Part shown: positions 10,578 to 23,461 of the stretch, one piece after another
Position numbering within the stretch: the stretch's first letter is position 1
Layout of the letters: each line of letters opens with the position of its first letter
Notes under the pieces: model-generated
What the model was told of the DNA's origin: nothing
What the model saw: the letters and a program-made list of their open reading frames with translations, nothing else
Database searches by the model: none
Assembly: GCA_014925825.1 (NCBI GenBank)
Contig: JACGCK010000118.1
Coordinates: 62,001-126,000, forward strand
Length of the DNA: 64,000 bases
DNA from: Pholiota molesta
Taxonomy: Eukaryota > Basidiomycota > Agaricomycetes > Agaricales > Strophariaceae
Reading direction: 5' to 3'
Made by a program: the position numbers and the translations under genes

Positions 10578-12033
10578 ATGAAGCAAATACTAGAATCCAT
10601 CGAGGCCCGCACCAAAGGAAACCATTCTCCACCGATAGACATTCTTCCTATAGAACTTCTCATCCACATCTTCACCCTGGTGTGCCATCAGCCATCTCGC
10701 CACTGCCGCAAATCCCTTGACGTTGAAATAGACCCAAATTCTCCTTCTTTCTCCGCCCCTCTTTTTCTTGGAAAGATTTGTGGATCTTGGAGAGACATTG
10801 CCTGGTCCACGCCATCGCTCTGGACCTATATCGACCTCGTCTTGCCAATAGCGAACCATTATCTCCATGCCCAGCTCCTCGAAGAGTGGCTGAGTCGATC
10901 CGAAGACCTTCCTTTGACTATCACATTCCGCAGAGACGAATCCACCAGGGCGGGCAACATCACCGTATGGGGCGAACAAACATTGCCGCTCTTCCACCTG
11001 ATTTCCAACGAGTGGCAGCGCTGGGAATATATCAATCTATTCATCCCACACGGGTTCTGCGCTGTGCGTATGGGCGATTTCAATAGCAAAGAGATGCCCT
11101 GCCTTCGCATGGCGAAACTCCGCGGGCTGCAGTATCCACCCGGACCCAATTTCTTGTCGAACGCGACGAACCTGCGCGAGTTGTGTTTCCGCGGGGCGCA
11201 ATTTCCCCCGCTCACCAGGCCGTATCTCCAGCTGACCCGGCTTATCGTCACTGGCCTCTGCCTAAATGATGTCATGCATATCATTGCGCATGCGCCCAGT
11301 CTGACGGCATTGCACATCATGGATGGCAGTGTACCATTTATAGCGGTCTCGGATCAACAGCAGAAACTATCTCTTGAATGCTTGACATCCTTGACTGTGA
11401 TTAGATCTGTATTGATTTCTCCTTTTCTCGACACTCTCAACCTCCCTCGCCTTCGTCACCTCTGCCTAGAAGGCAACCCCAATAAACCCCTCAAATTAGA
11501 CCTACTCCGTACATTCTTCCGTTGCAACGGACGGTCGCTGCAGTCTTTGGTCCTAGCGGGATTTTCAGAAGGACGGATCGCGGAGTTGACTGAACACACG
11601 CCTTCATTGAGGAAGCTTACCTTGCATCGAGACGGTATCCAGAGTGCCTGGTTTTTTCAGTTCAATCTCGCGTACCATGCGTTAGATTTCCTGCCCGAGC
11701 TGGACTATCTCGAATTTCATGGTATCGTAGCCCCATTCTACGACATCCTCGATACGCTGAAAAGGCGGTGGTGGAGTGGGACGGTCCAAACCAACTCGGA
11801 CGATACGCCAGTCAGTACCAACGGGGTGAAGTCTGGCTACCTCAGCAAGGTCCAAACTGTAATTTTCTCGTCTCTCACGAAGGAATGCCAAACCGACACA
11901 CGAAACTACTTAAAGAGCGAACTGGAGGATGGAATGGACTTGAGATTCAAATGTTGGACCCCCGTAAGTCTTTAATATGGATGCCATGTATCGGAGCTAA
12001 ATGCATATGCGACAGACGCCAACTGAGGATTGA
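10578..12033 (+). CDS. F-box protein with LRR-like C-terminal region
   Basis: A long exon (10578-11963) and a short last exon (12016-12033, ending TPTED) are joined across a GTAAGT...GACAG intron, giving 467 residues. The N-terminal region has an F-box-like core (PIDILPIELLIHIFTLVC) followed by FLGKICGSWRDIAWSTPSLW, a pattern common in the large Agaricomycete F-box family. The rest has irregular leucine-rich repeats (LRELCFRGAQFPPL, LPRLRHLCLEGN, LRKLTLHRDG). Such proteins usually act as substrate adaptors of SCF ubiquitin ligases. The substrate cannot be told from sequence. Without the last exon the frame would end at 11975, which is the alternative. Confidence 0.85.
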
Positions 12034-12414
12034 ACATTGGGGCTTGAGGGCACGAAGCCTGCATAATTTAACCTCGAATCTACTCTATCATCACTATTAT
12101 TTAGCGTCTACTATATAACCCATTCTAATCCGACACCATATTTCGTAATGGTCAGTTCCTACCTAGAATGTATATTAGGCAGTTAGATTTGTCCTCTTAT
12201 GTCTTCGTCGCACAATCTATTGGGACCTTTTCAAGACAGCCTTACTGCAGTTCAAGGGGTCGAGATGCCCCACTTTCTGAAGCCACAATCTTAATAATCG
12301 TTCAGCATCTACACTGTACAGCGGCAGAATCGGTGCGATACTGATCCTTGGTGGTTTTAAAGAACGCTGTGGATCAGCTGTGCTTCGTCAGTGACATATC
12401 AATAGTATGGAGGG
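12034..12414. other. intergenic stretch
   Basis: I see nothing recognisable between the intact F-box gene and its decayed relative. Confidence 0.4.
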
Positions 12415-12529
12415 ATGTTATTGACGACTGATCGCCTACTGCTACCACCGACAGCCCCGAGCTCATCTGAAAGAAAACTCAACGACGATCTCAATCCTGA
12501 TAACCCCCAATGTATCTACACCGCCCCAA

Positions 12530-14447
12530 TAATTGAGCTGAGCTGCCGTACGAGATCCTCGGTGAGATCTTCCTGCTTGTCTGCGCCATGCCCTCGCAGG
12601 ACCCCTTCGAGCACGCACCCTTGGGGGCACTACCACGGTACCACCATGCAGCCCTGCGAAGCGGTCCGCTTCCGGACAGCTAAGTACGTGAATCCGCTGC
12701 GCTTCGCGGCGATCTGCCGCCACCTGCGTGGTGCGGCGTGGTCTACGCCCCAACTATGGAGGTATGTCAATCTATATCCAGCGCTCATGGTGGAGAAGGC
12801 CCCGGGCGACTTGATTTTATGGAACGCGAGACGACGGGGCGCCGCACGATAGGGAGTACGGAGGAAGACTACAAGCGAGCGATGGCCCAGGAGATGCAGA
12901 ATTTGCTCTTAAACCACGAGGATCCTGAGATGGAAGCGGAGGTGCAGCAGAGAGAAAGGGAGATGCAAGGGACTCAGAATTCATACGAATGGCTTCTGGG
13001 GATGTTGGGGATGCATTCGCTTGAAGAGTTGAACCCTCCTAACAAGGAGGTCGATACGCTGAAGCAAGAAACTAAGTCAGAAACGAAGACTGAGACGCAA
13101 TCGACCGTGACGAGGCCATATCCACATCACAAGAACGCCTGGCCCGCCAACAAGCGCACCTGCTCGAAATCTGGAGCGAACCCAAGTGGGCCGTCCTTGA
13201 CTTCTGGCCCCTCTGCCTCGTGGATGGCGTGGAGCGGCCAGAATACGACCGCACCGGCGCCCGGCTCCTGAACGAGTGGCTCGAGCGCTCTAAAGAGCTC
13301 CTGCTGACGATCGTCTGTCGGCGGGAGCGCGAGCGGCCCTTGTGCGCGTATAGGAACCGGTACACGGCATCGCTGTTTTGGGTGCTGGCGCAGCAGGCGC
13401 ATCGGTGGCGGCAAGTGGATATGTTTGTGCCGTTTCTGAGTACGGTGCTTTTGAATGACGAGTGGGCGCCTTACAAGGACGAGGAGGAGTTAGAGCCGGA
13501 TGCGATGCTGAAGACGCTGGAGACGGCCTCGCTGTGTGCTATTGGGCCGAACGGGGAGGGAGGGCCAGGCGGCGCGTTTCTACAGAACGCGAGGAACCTC
13601 AGGAAGCTGTAGCTATGCCATTTCTACGAGTTCCGTGCTCCCGAGGTGCCGTACACGCGGTTGCACGAGCTCCGCGCCAACTTCGCGCGTACGAACCACG
13701 TCCTCCGTCTAGTCGAGAACACGCCGAACCTGCGGGTACTGTACATGCAAGAGGTCGACGACACAACAGCGATGGGGACCCTCAAGGATGTCGAGATCGA
13801 GCTGGAGTCCCTGCGCATGCCCGTCTGCGCTCCTCGATGGTCTGTACCTCACCCCCGCGCTCGAGTACTTCAAGTACATCCAGATGCCGCAAGAGAAGCT
13901 CGACATCTGCAGCATCTTCCGCTCCCTGCGGCGCTCCGCCTGCGCGCTGCAGACGCTCTACCTCGAGGCGCGGATCATCCACGGGCCGTCGCTGAACCAG
14001 CGCTTCCCGCACTTGCGCGCGCTGCGCACGTTCACGCTGCGCTGAAGCATAGGCGCAGGCGCGGACGCGGGCGCACTTGCGACGAGCCTCGCGCGTATCC
14101 TAAATGGGGATTTTGACGAGCTCGCGCCGTTTCTGTAGCACCTCGAGTTCCACGCGCGCGGGGGCCCGTTTTACGGGATCCTGAACGCGGTGAGGCAGCG
14201 CTGGGCGCGCGGGCACTTTATTGAGGACGATGAGGTGGGGCGCTTGGCCGGTGTGGGCGGGGCGAATTTTGTGGCGAAGGTGCGGTTTGTGGGGTTTACG
14301 TTTGAGAGTGAGGAGTGCATACGGGTGACGAGGGCGTATGTGAAGGAGGAAATGGACCAGGGGATGGAGATGAAGTTTGCGTTGTGGAAGGAGGTGGAGA
14401 CGGAGGACGAGGCGAGAAAGCTTATGGTGGTGAGTGGGGATGGGTAG
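12530..14447 (+). pseudogene. decayed F-box/LRR gene
   Basis: A relative of the F-box gene upstream, in the same orientation but much more GC-rich. An F-box core (AELPYEILGEIFLLVCAMPS) starts near 12530. FAAICRHLRGAAWSTPQLW follows in another frame. A Glu-rich insert (about 12830-13090) leads to LLEIWSEPKWAVLDFWPLCL and LLNEWLERSKELLLTI in yet another frame. Later parts carry LHELRANFARTNHVLRLVEN, CALQTLYLEARI and EEDEVGRLAG-like text to the stop at 14447. Three internal stop codons lie between clearly homologous segments: TAG at 13610, TGA at 14043 and TAG at 14136. Several frame changes are also present. Because nonsense substitutions occur as well as indels, a pseudogene is more likely than assembly error. 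Confidence 0.7.
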
Positions 14448-16335
14448 TGGACCGAGTTACAGCTGCATTTTTTTTGGCGCTCGACAATATTTGAGCGAGA
14501 GAGGAGAGAACTAATTAGAATGACCCACGAAAGTTGATTTCTGTGAAGTATGAGAATATCATTGAACGAATTATTTTGTGACTTACCTGGGATAGAAAGG
14601 CATCAGATTGCGCATTGTTGGAGACTGAAATCCGTTAGGAGTTGAAAGTAAACTGAAAAGTAGCAAGCGAGAAATTTTGTGAGAAGGGGAGAACAAGCCG
14701 AAAAAGTATGATTTTGTTGCTCTAGGTAGCAAGAATAGACCATGTTGTGAAATTCCGAAGACACCTCTGAATCTAGTTTTAGCCATTTTTTTTCCTGCGG
14801 CTGTTGCGCGCATTATCGGACGGATTCGGCAGGTTAAGCTAACGACTGCATTACGGATGCTCTGCCGCTCGATATAAACCCTACCACTCCACTCACACCG
14901 CGGCGCGAGATGGATGACGGAATGAGTGCAAGGATATCTGCGCGACACGGCACCGCTCCGCTGTTGTGAGTCATGTACCGCCGCGAAGCCGTGGCTTGGC
15001 AGAGAACTTATACGACACTCGAATAGGGGCAGGCAAGCCGGTGCAGAAGGCGCATACATTGGGCAAAGAAAATACGGAAGGCGTGGAAAACGGGATAGGG
15101 ATGTCACTTAGTATTGCGGCAGGTGGATATGATCTCAGAGCCTAGAGAATATCGATAGTGTGTCCTGGGACTTCGCCATTTGGAGAGCATCGACCTAATG
15201 TAGGAAAGTGAGCTTTTCATACCGTATTACCGCGTAAACGAGGAATGACGATGGAACATGAGCATGAACCCAAGGAAATGACAATGAAGGAAACCTGGAG
15301 GAAACTGAAATTTGGCGGAAACAAGCTCGCGTCAAGGTTTGCCAGATAAAATCATCGCGAACGTCATGACATGTTCAGCAGGTAGATTTTGATGCAATTT
15401 AATGGACCCTAGAGAATAAGTTTGCATCAAGCCGGCGATTGAGCAAGGGCTGTCGATGAAGTAGCCTTTGGGAAAGGGCCTTGAGAAACAAGGCAGAATC
15501 GAATACGTCCTTGAGCAACGTTTTGCGGAGCGTGGGGGGTGCAAGGCCAGGATACGAGATTTGAGAGCCCACGTTTCAGGCTAGAGCATCATTATTGACG
15601 TAGAATGCCAAGTGCAGCGAGAGAGTGACTTGTTCGATGTGGTACATTGCTGAGCTATAGTGTCGCTTTCGGAGGGGAGAACAAGACCCAGCAGCGAAAG
15701 AGGGTTGAAAGAGGGGTCCAAGTTGATTGTGCGTTGATATGGAGGGAGGCAAGAGCGGGATGATTGGTTGTGACAGACGGTGACATTACTCCGTATCAAA
15801 TAATTGCGCCAAGCCCGGGCGGCAACAGGGCGTTTCGGAGATTCCTCCGCCTGCGATTCTTTTTGGAGGAAGGCGGCATGCAACATGCTGCTGCATGCGA
15901 GGGTCCAGGTCAGCTGGTAAGATGGAAGAAGCTCGTTATGTTTTATTCAAGAACGACAAAAAGGAAATCTTTTTATCAAAATTTTATGCCTGTATGTATT
16001 TGCGCACTCCGGGCGTACTGAGGTGTGTAGCTGTGTACAACGTCAGATAGTGTCTACGAAAAACCATGAGCTTCTAGCGTCGAAAGCAAGGTTTTTCGCT
16101 GGGCTCCAGTGACATCCAGGCCCAAGGACGAACCTAGGAACTCATGTTCGGCGAAAATTTGCAGCAAGTGACGATGAAGCCGACGGGCCGTGATCTGAAA
16201 AGGGACTAGATTGTGACATAAGAGTTTCGGAATAAAACTAGTTCGACTTCATACTTAATAACTTTTTATTCATTACCCTTTCCTCATCTCCCTTTCCCTC
16301 TTATCACTCCGTCATCACCCCGTTATACCTCCTCA
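14448..16335. other. 1.9-kb intergenic stretch, no gene seen
   Basis: A 174-codon minus-strand open frame (14583-15107) shows no domain or consistent splice context and is not called. The last 150 bases before 16336 are pyrimidine-rich (CCTTTCCTCATCTCCC), as in many fungal promoters of highly expressed genes. Confidence 0.45.
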
Positions 16336-18416
16336 ATGGCTCCCGTCAAGGTCCAAAAGATTTGCTGCAGTGCGTTGTCCCCGCCGTTCACGACGCCGAG
16401 AGCGGTATACTGACCTTCTCGTTCCGTCCATCCTGCCATTTGCAGTCGGTGCTGGCTATGTCGGTAAGCATCCACGCCTAGGCGGGTTCCCCCGAACCCT
16501 CTGCTCGTACGGCGGGCAAGGGCGGGTCCTAGCCAATCATCGAGATCGCTGAACGGCATCGCTCACCCCTATGATATTTCCCCTTGTCGCGTGCAGGTGG
16601 CCCAACGTGTGCTGTTATCGCCCTCAAATGCCCCCATATCACCGTGACCATCGTCGACCTCAACAAATCGCGTATCGACGCCTGGAACAGTCCCGACTTT
16701 GCGCTACCCATCTATGAGCCTGGCCTCGAGGAGGTCGTGCGCCAAGCCCGTGGCCGCAACCTGTTCTTCTCGACCGACGTTGACAAGGCGATTTTAGAGG
16801 CCGATCTCATCTTCGTCAGTGTCAACACGCCCACCAAGAAGAGCGGTGTCGGTGCCGGCTTTGCTGCTGATCTCAAGTATGTCAATCTATGATTTTATGC
16901 ATCAACTTTGTTGCAGTAACAACGCGTGATACTGATCTATCTTGATGTTCTTTTCTCCTCCCTCCCGACGCGTCGATTCCCCGCCTTTTCCCTTCTTTGC
17001 GAATATGAAGCTACGTTGAACTCGCCACCCGCCGCATTGCAACCGTGGCCACCTCCAACAAGATCGTTGTGGAAAAGTCGACTGTGCCATGTCGTACCGC
17101 CGAGTCGATGCGCACCATCCTCGAGGCCAACTCAAAGCCCAACTGCCACTTCGACATCCTGTCCAACCCCGAATTCCTTGCGGAGGGAACCGCCATCTCT
17201 GACCTCTTTGCCCCCGATCGCGTTTTGATCGGCTCCCTGCAGACTCCCGAGGGTATCTCTGCCTGCCGGAGCCTCAGCGACGTCTACGCCAACTGGGTTC
17301 CGTGCGTACCAGTCCATTCAATGTCCGTCACTGATCATTCTGTCTAACGTGCTCGATGTCTATTCATGCAGCAAGGAGCGCATCCTCACCGTCGGCCTCT
17401 GGTCCTCGGAGCTATCCAAGCTCGCCGCAAACGCTATGCTCGCGCAGCGCATTTCCTCCGTCAACGCGCTCTCAGCCATCTGTGAAGCCACAGGCGCGAA
17501 CATTGACGAGGTCGCGCACGCTATTGGATACGACTCGCGCATCGGGCCTAAATTCCTCAAGGCCAGCGTTGGTTTCGGTGGCTCTTGTTTCCAGAAGGAC
17601 ATCCTGAACCTGGTGTACCTTAGCGAGAGCTTGCATCTGCCCGAGGTCGCGGCCTACTGGCGCCAAGTGGTGGAGATGAACGAGTACCAGAAGAGGCGGT
17701 TCTCGAAGCGCGTGGTGGATACCCTATTCAACACCATCACTGGCAAGGTCTTTGTTTTCGCTGTGTTTTGTTCTAAGAATGGATGGCTGATTGTATCTTT
17801 TTTACCCTTGGTGCCTTTCTATTTCTGTTTGTGTTTTAGCGTATCGCTGTTCTGGGCTTTGCGTTCAAGGCTGACACTGGTGACACCCGTGAGTCCGCCG
17901 CGATCACGCTCATCAAGGACTTCCAGTCGGAGAAGGCGCTCGTGAACGTGTACGACCCCCAGGTCTCGGAGGACCAGATCTGGCTCGATCTCCAGGAGGC
18001 TAGCCCCCTCGTGCCTTTAGATGCCAGTGCGTGTTCTTCTTTCGACTTACTGCTGTCCTTCGAAGACATCGCATTTGCTGATGCGCGTATTTTTCTTTTT
18101 CTTTTCGCGTACAGTCAAAAAGCAGGTGTCGATCAGCAAGAGCGCGCTTGAGGCGTGCAAGGGCGCCGAGGCTGTTGTGATCGCCACTGAGTGGAAGGAG
18201 TTCAAGGAGATTGATTGGGAGGCGGTTTATGCCGGCATGAACAAGCCTGCCTTCGTGTTTGACGGGCGTCTGCTGGTCGACGCGGAGAAGCTGAGGAGTA
18301 TTGGATTCAAGGTGGGTCATCGCTTCGTTTTTATCTATCATTTCACCATTGAGCTGTTCATGGCTGACGCGCCTTGCGATTAGGTGACCACCATTGGAAG
18401 GCCCTCCGTCGTCTAA
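16336..18416 (+). CDS. UDP-glucose 6-dehydrogenase
   Basis: Eight exons (16336-16369, 16446-16463, 16597-16876, 17011-17301, 17372-17747, 17840-18026, 18115-18311, 18384-18416) give 471 residues, the usual length. The enzyme oxidises UDP-glucose to UDP-glucuronate with two NAD+, feeding capsule/cell-wall glucuronate and UDP-xylose. The N-terminal Rossmann loop is IGAGYVGG, followed by the [15 protein letters not shown]-binding acid. VNTPTK, EKSTVP and [10 protein letters not shown] mark the dinucleotide domain. The catalytic cysteine lies in [10 protein letters not shown]. The UDP-binding C-terminal domain starts [19 protein letters not shown] and ends TTIGRPSVV. Every splice junction joins in phase with no frame break. 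Exon 2 is only 18 nt and encodes the glycine-rich loop. Confidence 0.97.
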
Positions 18417-19125
18417 ATGTCCCAGCTATCGGCCTCATCTGGATTTTGCGACTTGATACCCTTATCCCCATCCTTGCATACCGCATACACCCGAATGGAC
18501 TTGATTACACATTTGTATCTACCATCCCATAATATCCCGCCTTTACCTTTTCATCTACCCCATTCCAGTCAAGTTCGTCCCGCCCAGCCTTTCACCCCTT
18601 CACTTTGCCTGCCACGGTGAGGGCTAGGGCGGTGATCAACGATGCCTGCGGGGGATGATAGTACCTTTATCTTTGTTTTGGTTTTTTGGATTCGAAGAAA
18701 ATACGCTACCCCCTACATACATATAGAGAGCGGACTTGGGGATTGTGATAGTGGTTACTGGACTATAGAATACGAAATATAGAGTAGTTGAATACCACTT
18801 TTTTGAGGTTGGATTTTTCGGGTTGGTGTTGATGTGTCGTTGAGTGGGTCTGTCAAACCCGGGTATCTATTATTGTGTTCACGATCTACACGTTATATCT
18901 AATCGAGTATTTCATAGAATTAATCTAAAATGAAGATTAAAAAATCATTTCCCCTGTGGAGGACCTTCATCAGCTGGAGGCAGGCTGGTAGAGGACTGAT
19001 GTATGGGAAAAGAGATGTCCAAGAAGATAAAGGGTGAGCGCTGGTCCAGCGAGCCAGGAAGTGCCGGAGAAGACGAGGAGCTGGAAATACTGGTACAGTG
19101 GTGATATTATTCCGAAGAAATAGGA
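18417..19125. other. intergenic stretch between convergent genes
   Basis: 3' UTR sequences of the dehydrogenase and of the minus-strand DUF6535 gene. No element is recognised. Confidence 0.5.
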
Positions 19126-21732
19126 TCATATGTCGTCCGAGGCGCAGACGACGAGGGCAACGGGCTGGCCGTCGGGTACGCAGAGAGAGTGGGAAGTAGG
19201 AGGGTTTCCTTCTTTAAATTTAGATGAAGGTGCTGATGATGTGATCGTGTCTAGAGTCGGATCGTCCTCGGTGGCACGAAGTCCAAATGCTCCAGAGTTG
19301 TTGAAGAGCGCGTCCCACCAGTGCTTTGAAAATCTCTGGGCCTGCTCAAACCGTATTGCCCAGTCTGCCTGTCGAATATACATCGCTTCCATGCCCATGA
19401 ACCGCGACTCTATTGCGTCGTTTCTTCGGTTGGCCGCCCATATCTTATACCTCCCAAGAGTGGAAAGCAAATCGCGCAGTCCTTGACGAAAGCTGTTGTC
19501 GTTTTCCGAGGGAAAGGCTCTTTCGGTGTGGTTAGCTGGTCGACATAAGAGGCGGTGTACAAATATAGAGGCGAGGTAGAAGAGGATGCTTGGTGTGTCC
19601 GAGGCTCCTTGGGCGCACATGTCCCTGGCGAGATGGCGAGCAATCAGCTGGAAGGTTGCGCGATATTGGGAATTTATGTCTTGGGCATGTTTTCGATCGG
19701 GACTTTCAGCGTCTTTCGCCACTGCTTGCAAATAGGCAATGGTCTTCGCCGCCATTCTGTCAAGTACCTTGGGCATATGTTGATGAGTGTATAGGGACAC
19801 CATAAGCTGATCTTGTGTAATACGAGAGCAGGCGACTGTCTGGAATATTGTGGCGATGAAATCTGCCGTGATATCTGGAAACATACAAGGTATAGCAGAT
19901 TTTGCAAGTAAATAAGTTTTAAACGGAATAGAATAAAACATTTTTAATGCGTACCGGAATCATCCGTAATACTGCTCTGGTCAGAGTCATAGGACACATC
20001 CAGGACAGCGAGACTCGGAAAAGGTAACTCATCAGTCATACAAGGTGTCAAAGGCACACACGCATTTTTTAAGAGATATCGCATCATACGCGATTCCAGC
20101 TCCAACCGGTAGCGCTGGAGAATCGGTGATTTGTGCCTTTGAAGAAGTAGAGCGAGAAACAAATATGTCTGGTCGTAATAGAATAAGGTGTGGTGTTCTT
20201 TAAGGTAGGTTGAATACGGCGTGTCCGAATAACTGAGGTTAGGGAATCTGGCGTATTTGTAAGAGCTACCATGGATGAGGAACTTGGAAATAGAGCAATC
20301 GTCGGGGTGATTTTGTACCAGTTGTTCGAGATAGTTGTTGTGGCGGTCAGGACGGCCAAGAAAGTTGGATGTCTGCCATGTTTTAGCATTCCATATTGAT
20401 GAGGAAATTTCCTGACAGCAGCTGTATATTGTTATCAAAAACGACTCAGTATGTTGGGCGGTTGGTGCTTCTTTGATATGCTTGTTGAGATATTGAGTTA
20501 TGTCGCTGAGGGGAAAAGTGCTTTCGTAGTGTTGCCGATGTATGTATAAATCGGGGTCTTTGTCAAGGATACCCTGATGCCATGCATCACGGAGAGAAAG
20601 CCACTCCCGGTCAAGGCTAGGCCACGTTTTTTGATCCCAAATCATATATATGTGGGGCAAAAGATGGAGCTGGCTGGTGGGGAATAAATTTTTATGGCGA
20701 CGTCTTGGAGCTACTGTGTTGTATTTAGGGAGTAGCTGAAGGAAGATCCTACATAGAGCACGGAAAGCATGCGATTGAGGAGATTTAAACGCGCATGGCA
20801 TCGGAACTGCCTTGCGGGAATAGATAGGAGATAGCAGGAAGATGTCCTGGAATGCTGGCAGAATCGTAGTGGCAGCAAGGAATAAAAGTGTAAGTCCAAT
20901 GACGAAGACAACAGGAACTGTAAGCTCCAGTGTCCGGAGAGGCAACGAAAAGTCAATCAACCCCGCAAAAAACAAGACAAGAGCGGCCTGGAGGAGCAGA
21001 GGAAGTGTGGCGAAAATCTGTGGTATATGCCACGCTTCCATGGCCTCTGACCGCATATGGAGGATGGCTAATATTTCCTTAGAAGAATATCCTGGATACG
21101 CTTGATGCTCACGGAGCCATTGGAGAGCAATGGTGCCAACAAGGACAGTGGTGAGGCTGAGGATTAGACTCAGAAACCAGAAGACATTGATTCTGACCGA
21201 AGAGGGTGTCTGTACAAACGATGCGGGAGCGATGGTAGAAGGAGAAGACGAGGACGTGGCATTGAGGTTGTTCACAATCTGAGAGAGTAGGCCGATGATA
21301 GCGTCGTTTGGGCCTGGCTGAAGGAGCTTGTACGACTCGATGACGAAAGTGGTAACAACAGCAGAGAAAAGACCCGCCTTTTGAAGCGCGTGAGTATACA
21401 AGATCTAATGTGGACGAAAGACGGGGAAACAAATCTTACAAAGATCAAGAGATTTTGTACCTCTTCTTTCCATGCATCGCAACGTATCTTGTCTGCCTCC
21501 AACTCAGGTTTCAACAGTATTGCCCAGGGGTCACCGTCTGGTTTTGGAGGAGCGTGCTTGTATGGGTCGTTGAGGCCAGAGAACTTCGTGGTACCGTCCT
21601 AAAGAAACTTGCTTGTGTTTTCTAAATTAAGCATGAAAATTCGGAGAGGCCCACCTCTGCCACTGAATAGGAATCTCCTTTGAATTCGAAATTTGCTGCC
21701 ATTTCATCGACAGTTGCTTCGTCTGAGCTCAT
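19126..21732 (-). CDS. DUF6535-family membrane protein
   Basis: Four exons on the minus strand: 21732-21655, 21598-21440, 21377-19955 and 19874-19126, giving 802 residues without frame breaks. The DUF6535 hallmark is complete: DPWAILLK, CDAWKEEVQNLLIF, then AGLFSAVVTTFVIESYKLL spanning the second intron. Three or four hydrophobic helices follow (FWFLSLILSLTTVLVGTIAL, IFATLPLLLQAALVLFFAGL, VVFVIGLTLLFLAATTI). The remaining 500 residues are soluble-looking with no known motif. The family is abundant in mushrooms and has no assigned function. The start at ATG 21732 is chosen because the acidic N-terminus MSSDEATVDEM fits the family. The frame is open further upstream. Confidence 0.9.
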
Positions 21733-22121
21733 GGGAGTTTGCTTGGGTTGCTTGGAATGCGAACAAAATGCGAAGAGATATAAGTACATAGAAGGTACAA
21801 ATAGACACAGCATGTCAATCCGAACATCATTCAAGTTGTTGACGGTCAGGCCTGTACAACTCAATTCCCGCTACCGATAGGTATGTAGAGTAAGTAGAAG
21901 GTTTGGATCAAGTTTGGATCCAACTTGGGTCCAACATAGCCCCGCCGCCTCCCGCCGTTCCGGGTGACCGGGAAATTTGATACCGATAGCATATTAGGGG
22001 CTCGACTGGCTGCATTTGGGTGAATATCTTCTCTAACATACAGCCACGATCTTCCACGGTGGCCCTAGATTTACCGCCAGCGACCTCCTTCTGTGATATT
22101 GCGTTATAAACACGTTATTCG
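21733..22121. promoter_or_regulatory. shared promoter region of two divergent genes
   Basis: 389 bp separate the starts of the DUF6535 gene (-) and the dioxygenase gene (+). Three TTGGATC/TTGGGTCC-type words lie near 21900-21935. A GC-rich patch (CCCCGCCGCCTCCCGCCG) lies near 21941. Regulatory function is inferred from position. Confidence 0.4.
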
Positions 22122-23461
22122 ATGAGCGCTATCCTGCGCAGTTTTTCTGGGCACTCTCGGGTAGCGACCGCGAGGGCTCTCTCGTCGACAACGCCCATAC
22201 GCACCTCAAAGCGCACCTGGACGCACCTAACGCGAGGTACAGATGCGCTGACGCTGTCTGCACTGGGGAACACTCCGTTCCCGTACGTTTGGCTGCGCGA
22301 TGCGTGCCAGTCTACGGCATGCGTGCACCCGAGTACGCGGCAGAAGCTCTTCAGGACGTCTGATGTGCCTTTGGACATAGCACCTTCTCCTGGGGACGAG
22401 GGCGTGAAGATCACCAGCGATGGCGTCGAGATCATGTGGCGCGACGGACACCAGTCATTCTTCGATAAAGAGTTTCTTGCACGACATGCGCAGCCTGCGA
22501 AAATAGCTGAGTGGCACCATGATACACATATCATCGAGGAGGCGTGGACGCGCCCATCAGTTTCGCGCGCACCGAACCTCTTTATCGAGTATGCAAGTTT
22601 GAGCACGCCGCGAGGTCTCGTGGACGCGATCACCCAGCTGGCGCGGTATGGGCTGATGTTCATACGCGGGGTGCCAACCAAGGAAACTTCGATGGAGAAG
22701 TGCGAGTTGCGGGTGCTGGCGGAACAGTTTGGGGAGCTCAGGCCGACATTTTATGGGTTGATGTGGGATGTGGTGAATTTGCGAGATAGCAAGAACATTG
22801 CGTATACAAATTTGGATTTGGGGCTGCATATGGATTTACTGTAAGTCACGCAAAAATTGTACGTAGTTATTCGATTCTTCATTAATTTCTGTCACCGAAA
22901 AGGTACTTCCAACATCCACCGCGCTATCAGATCTTGCATTGCCTGCGGAACCAAGTTCTCGGCGGCACCTCCATCTTCGTCGACGCTCTGCACGCCGCGC
23001 GCGTGCTCCGCCAAACGCACCCAGAGGACTTCGCCGTGCTCACAGAAACGCCCGTACCCTTCCACTATGTCAACGACGGGCACCATCTCCACCGCTCACA
23101 CCCTACCATCCATCTCACGCACACCGGCGATATCGAACACATCAACTACTCGCCGCCCTTCCAGGCACCGCTCCCTCTTGATACCCCGCGCGCCTTCTAT
23201 CCCGCCCTACGGCGTTTTGCGGACCTGCTCAACGACGAGGGGAATACATATGAGTACTTGCTGAAGGAGGGCGATGCGGTGCTGTTTGACAATCGGCGCG
23301 TGCTGCATGCGCGGACGGCGTTTAGCGATCGGCCTGGGCAAGAGGCGGGTGTGGACGGGGAACCGAATCGATGGTTGAAGGGATGTTATTTCGAGGCGGA
23401 TGCGATGCTGGATCGGATGAGGGTGTTGAGGGCCAAGTTGGAGAAAGGGGATGTTGAGTAG
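22122..23461 (+). CDS. gamma-butyrobetaine dioxygenase-like 2-oxoglutarate/Fe(II) oxygenase
   Basis: Two exons (22122-22840 and 22903-23461) give 425 residues. The basic Ser/Arg-rich start (MSAILRSFSGHSRVATARAL) looks like a mitochondrial targeting peptide. Residues 30-110 form the GBBH-like N-terminal zinc-binding region (PYVWLRDACQSTACVHPSTR). The TauD-type jelly roll carries the iron-binding HxD in GLHMDLL, interrupted by the intron. The distal histidine is in NRRVLHARTAF and the 2-oxoglutarate arginine lies downstream (EPNRWLKGCYF). Family members hydroxylate gamma-butyrobetaine to carnitine or trimethyllysine in the same pathway. The NIAYTNLDLGLHMD text occurs in both, so the exact substrate is not certain. 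Confidence 0.88.

Noticed and set aside
14583..15107. 174-codon minus-strand open frame
   Set aside because: Long but without any recognisable motif or hydropathy pattern, in a region lacking other coding signs.
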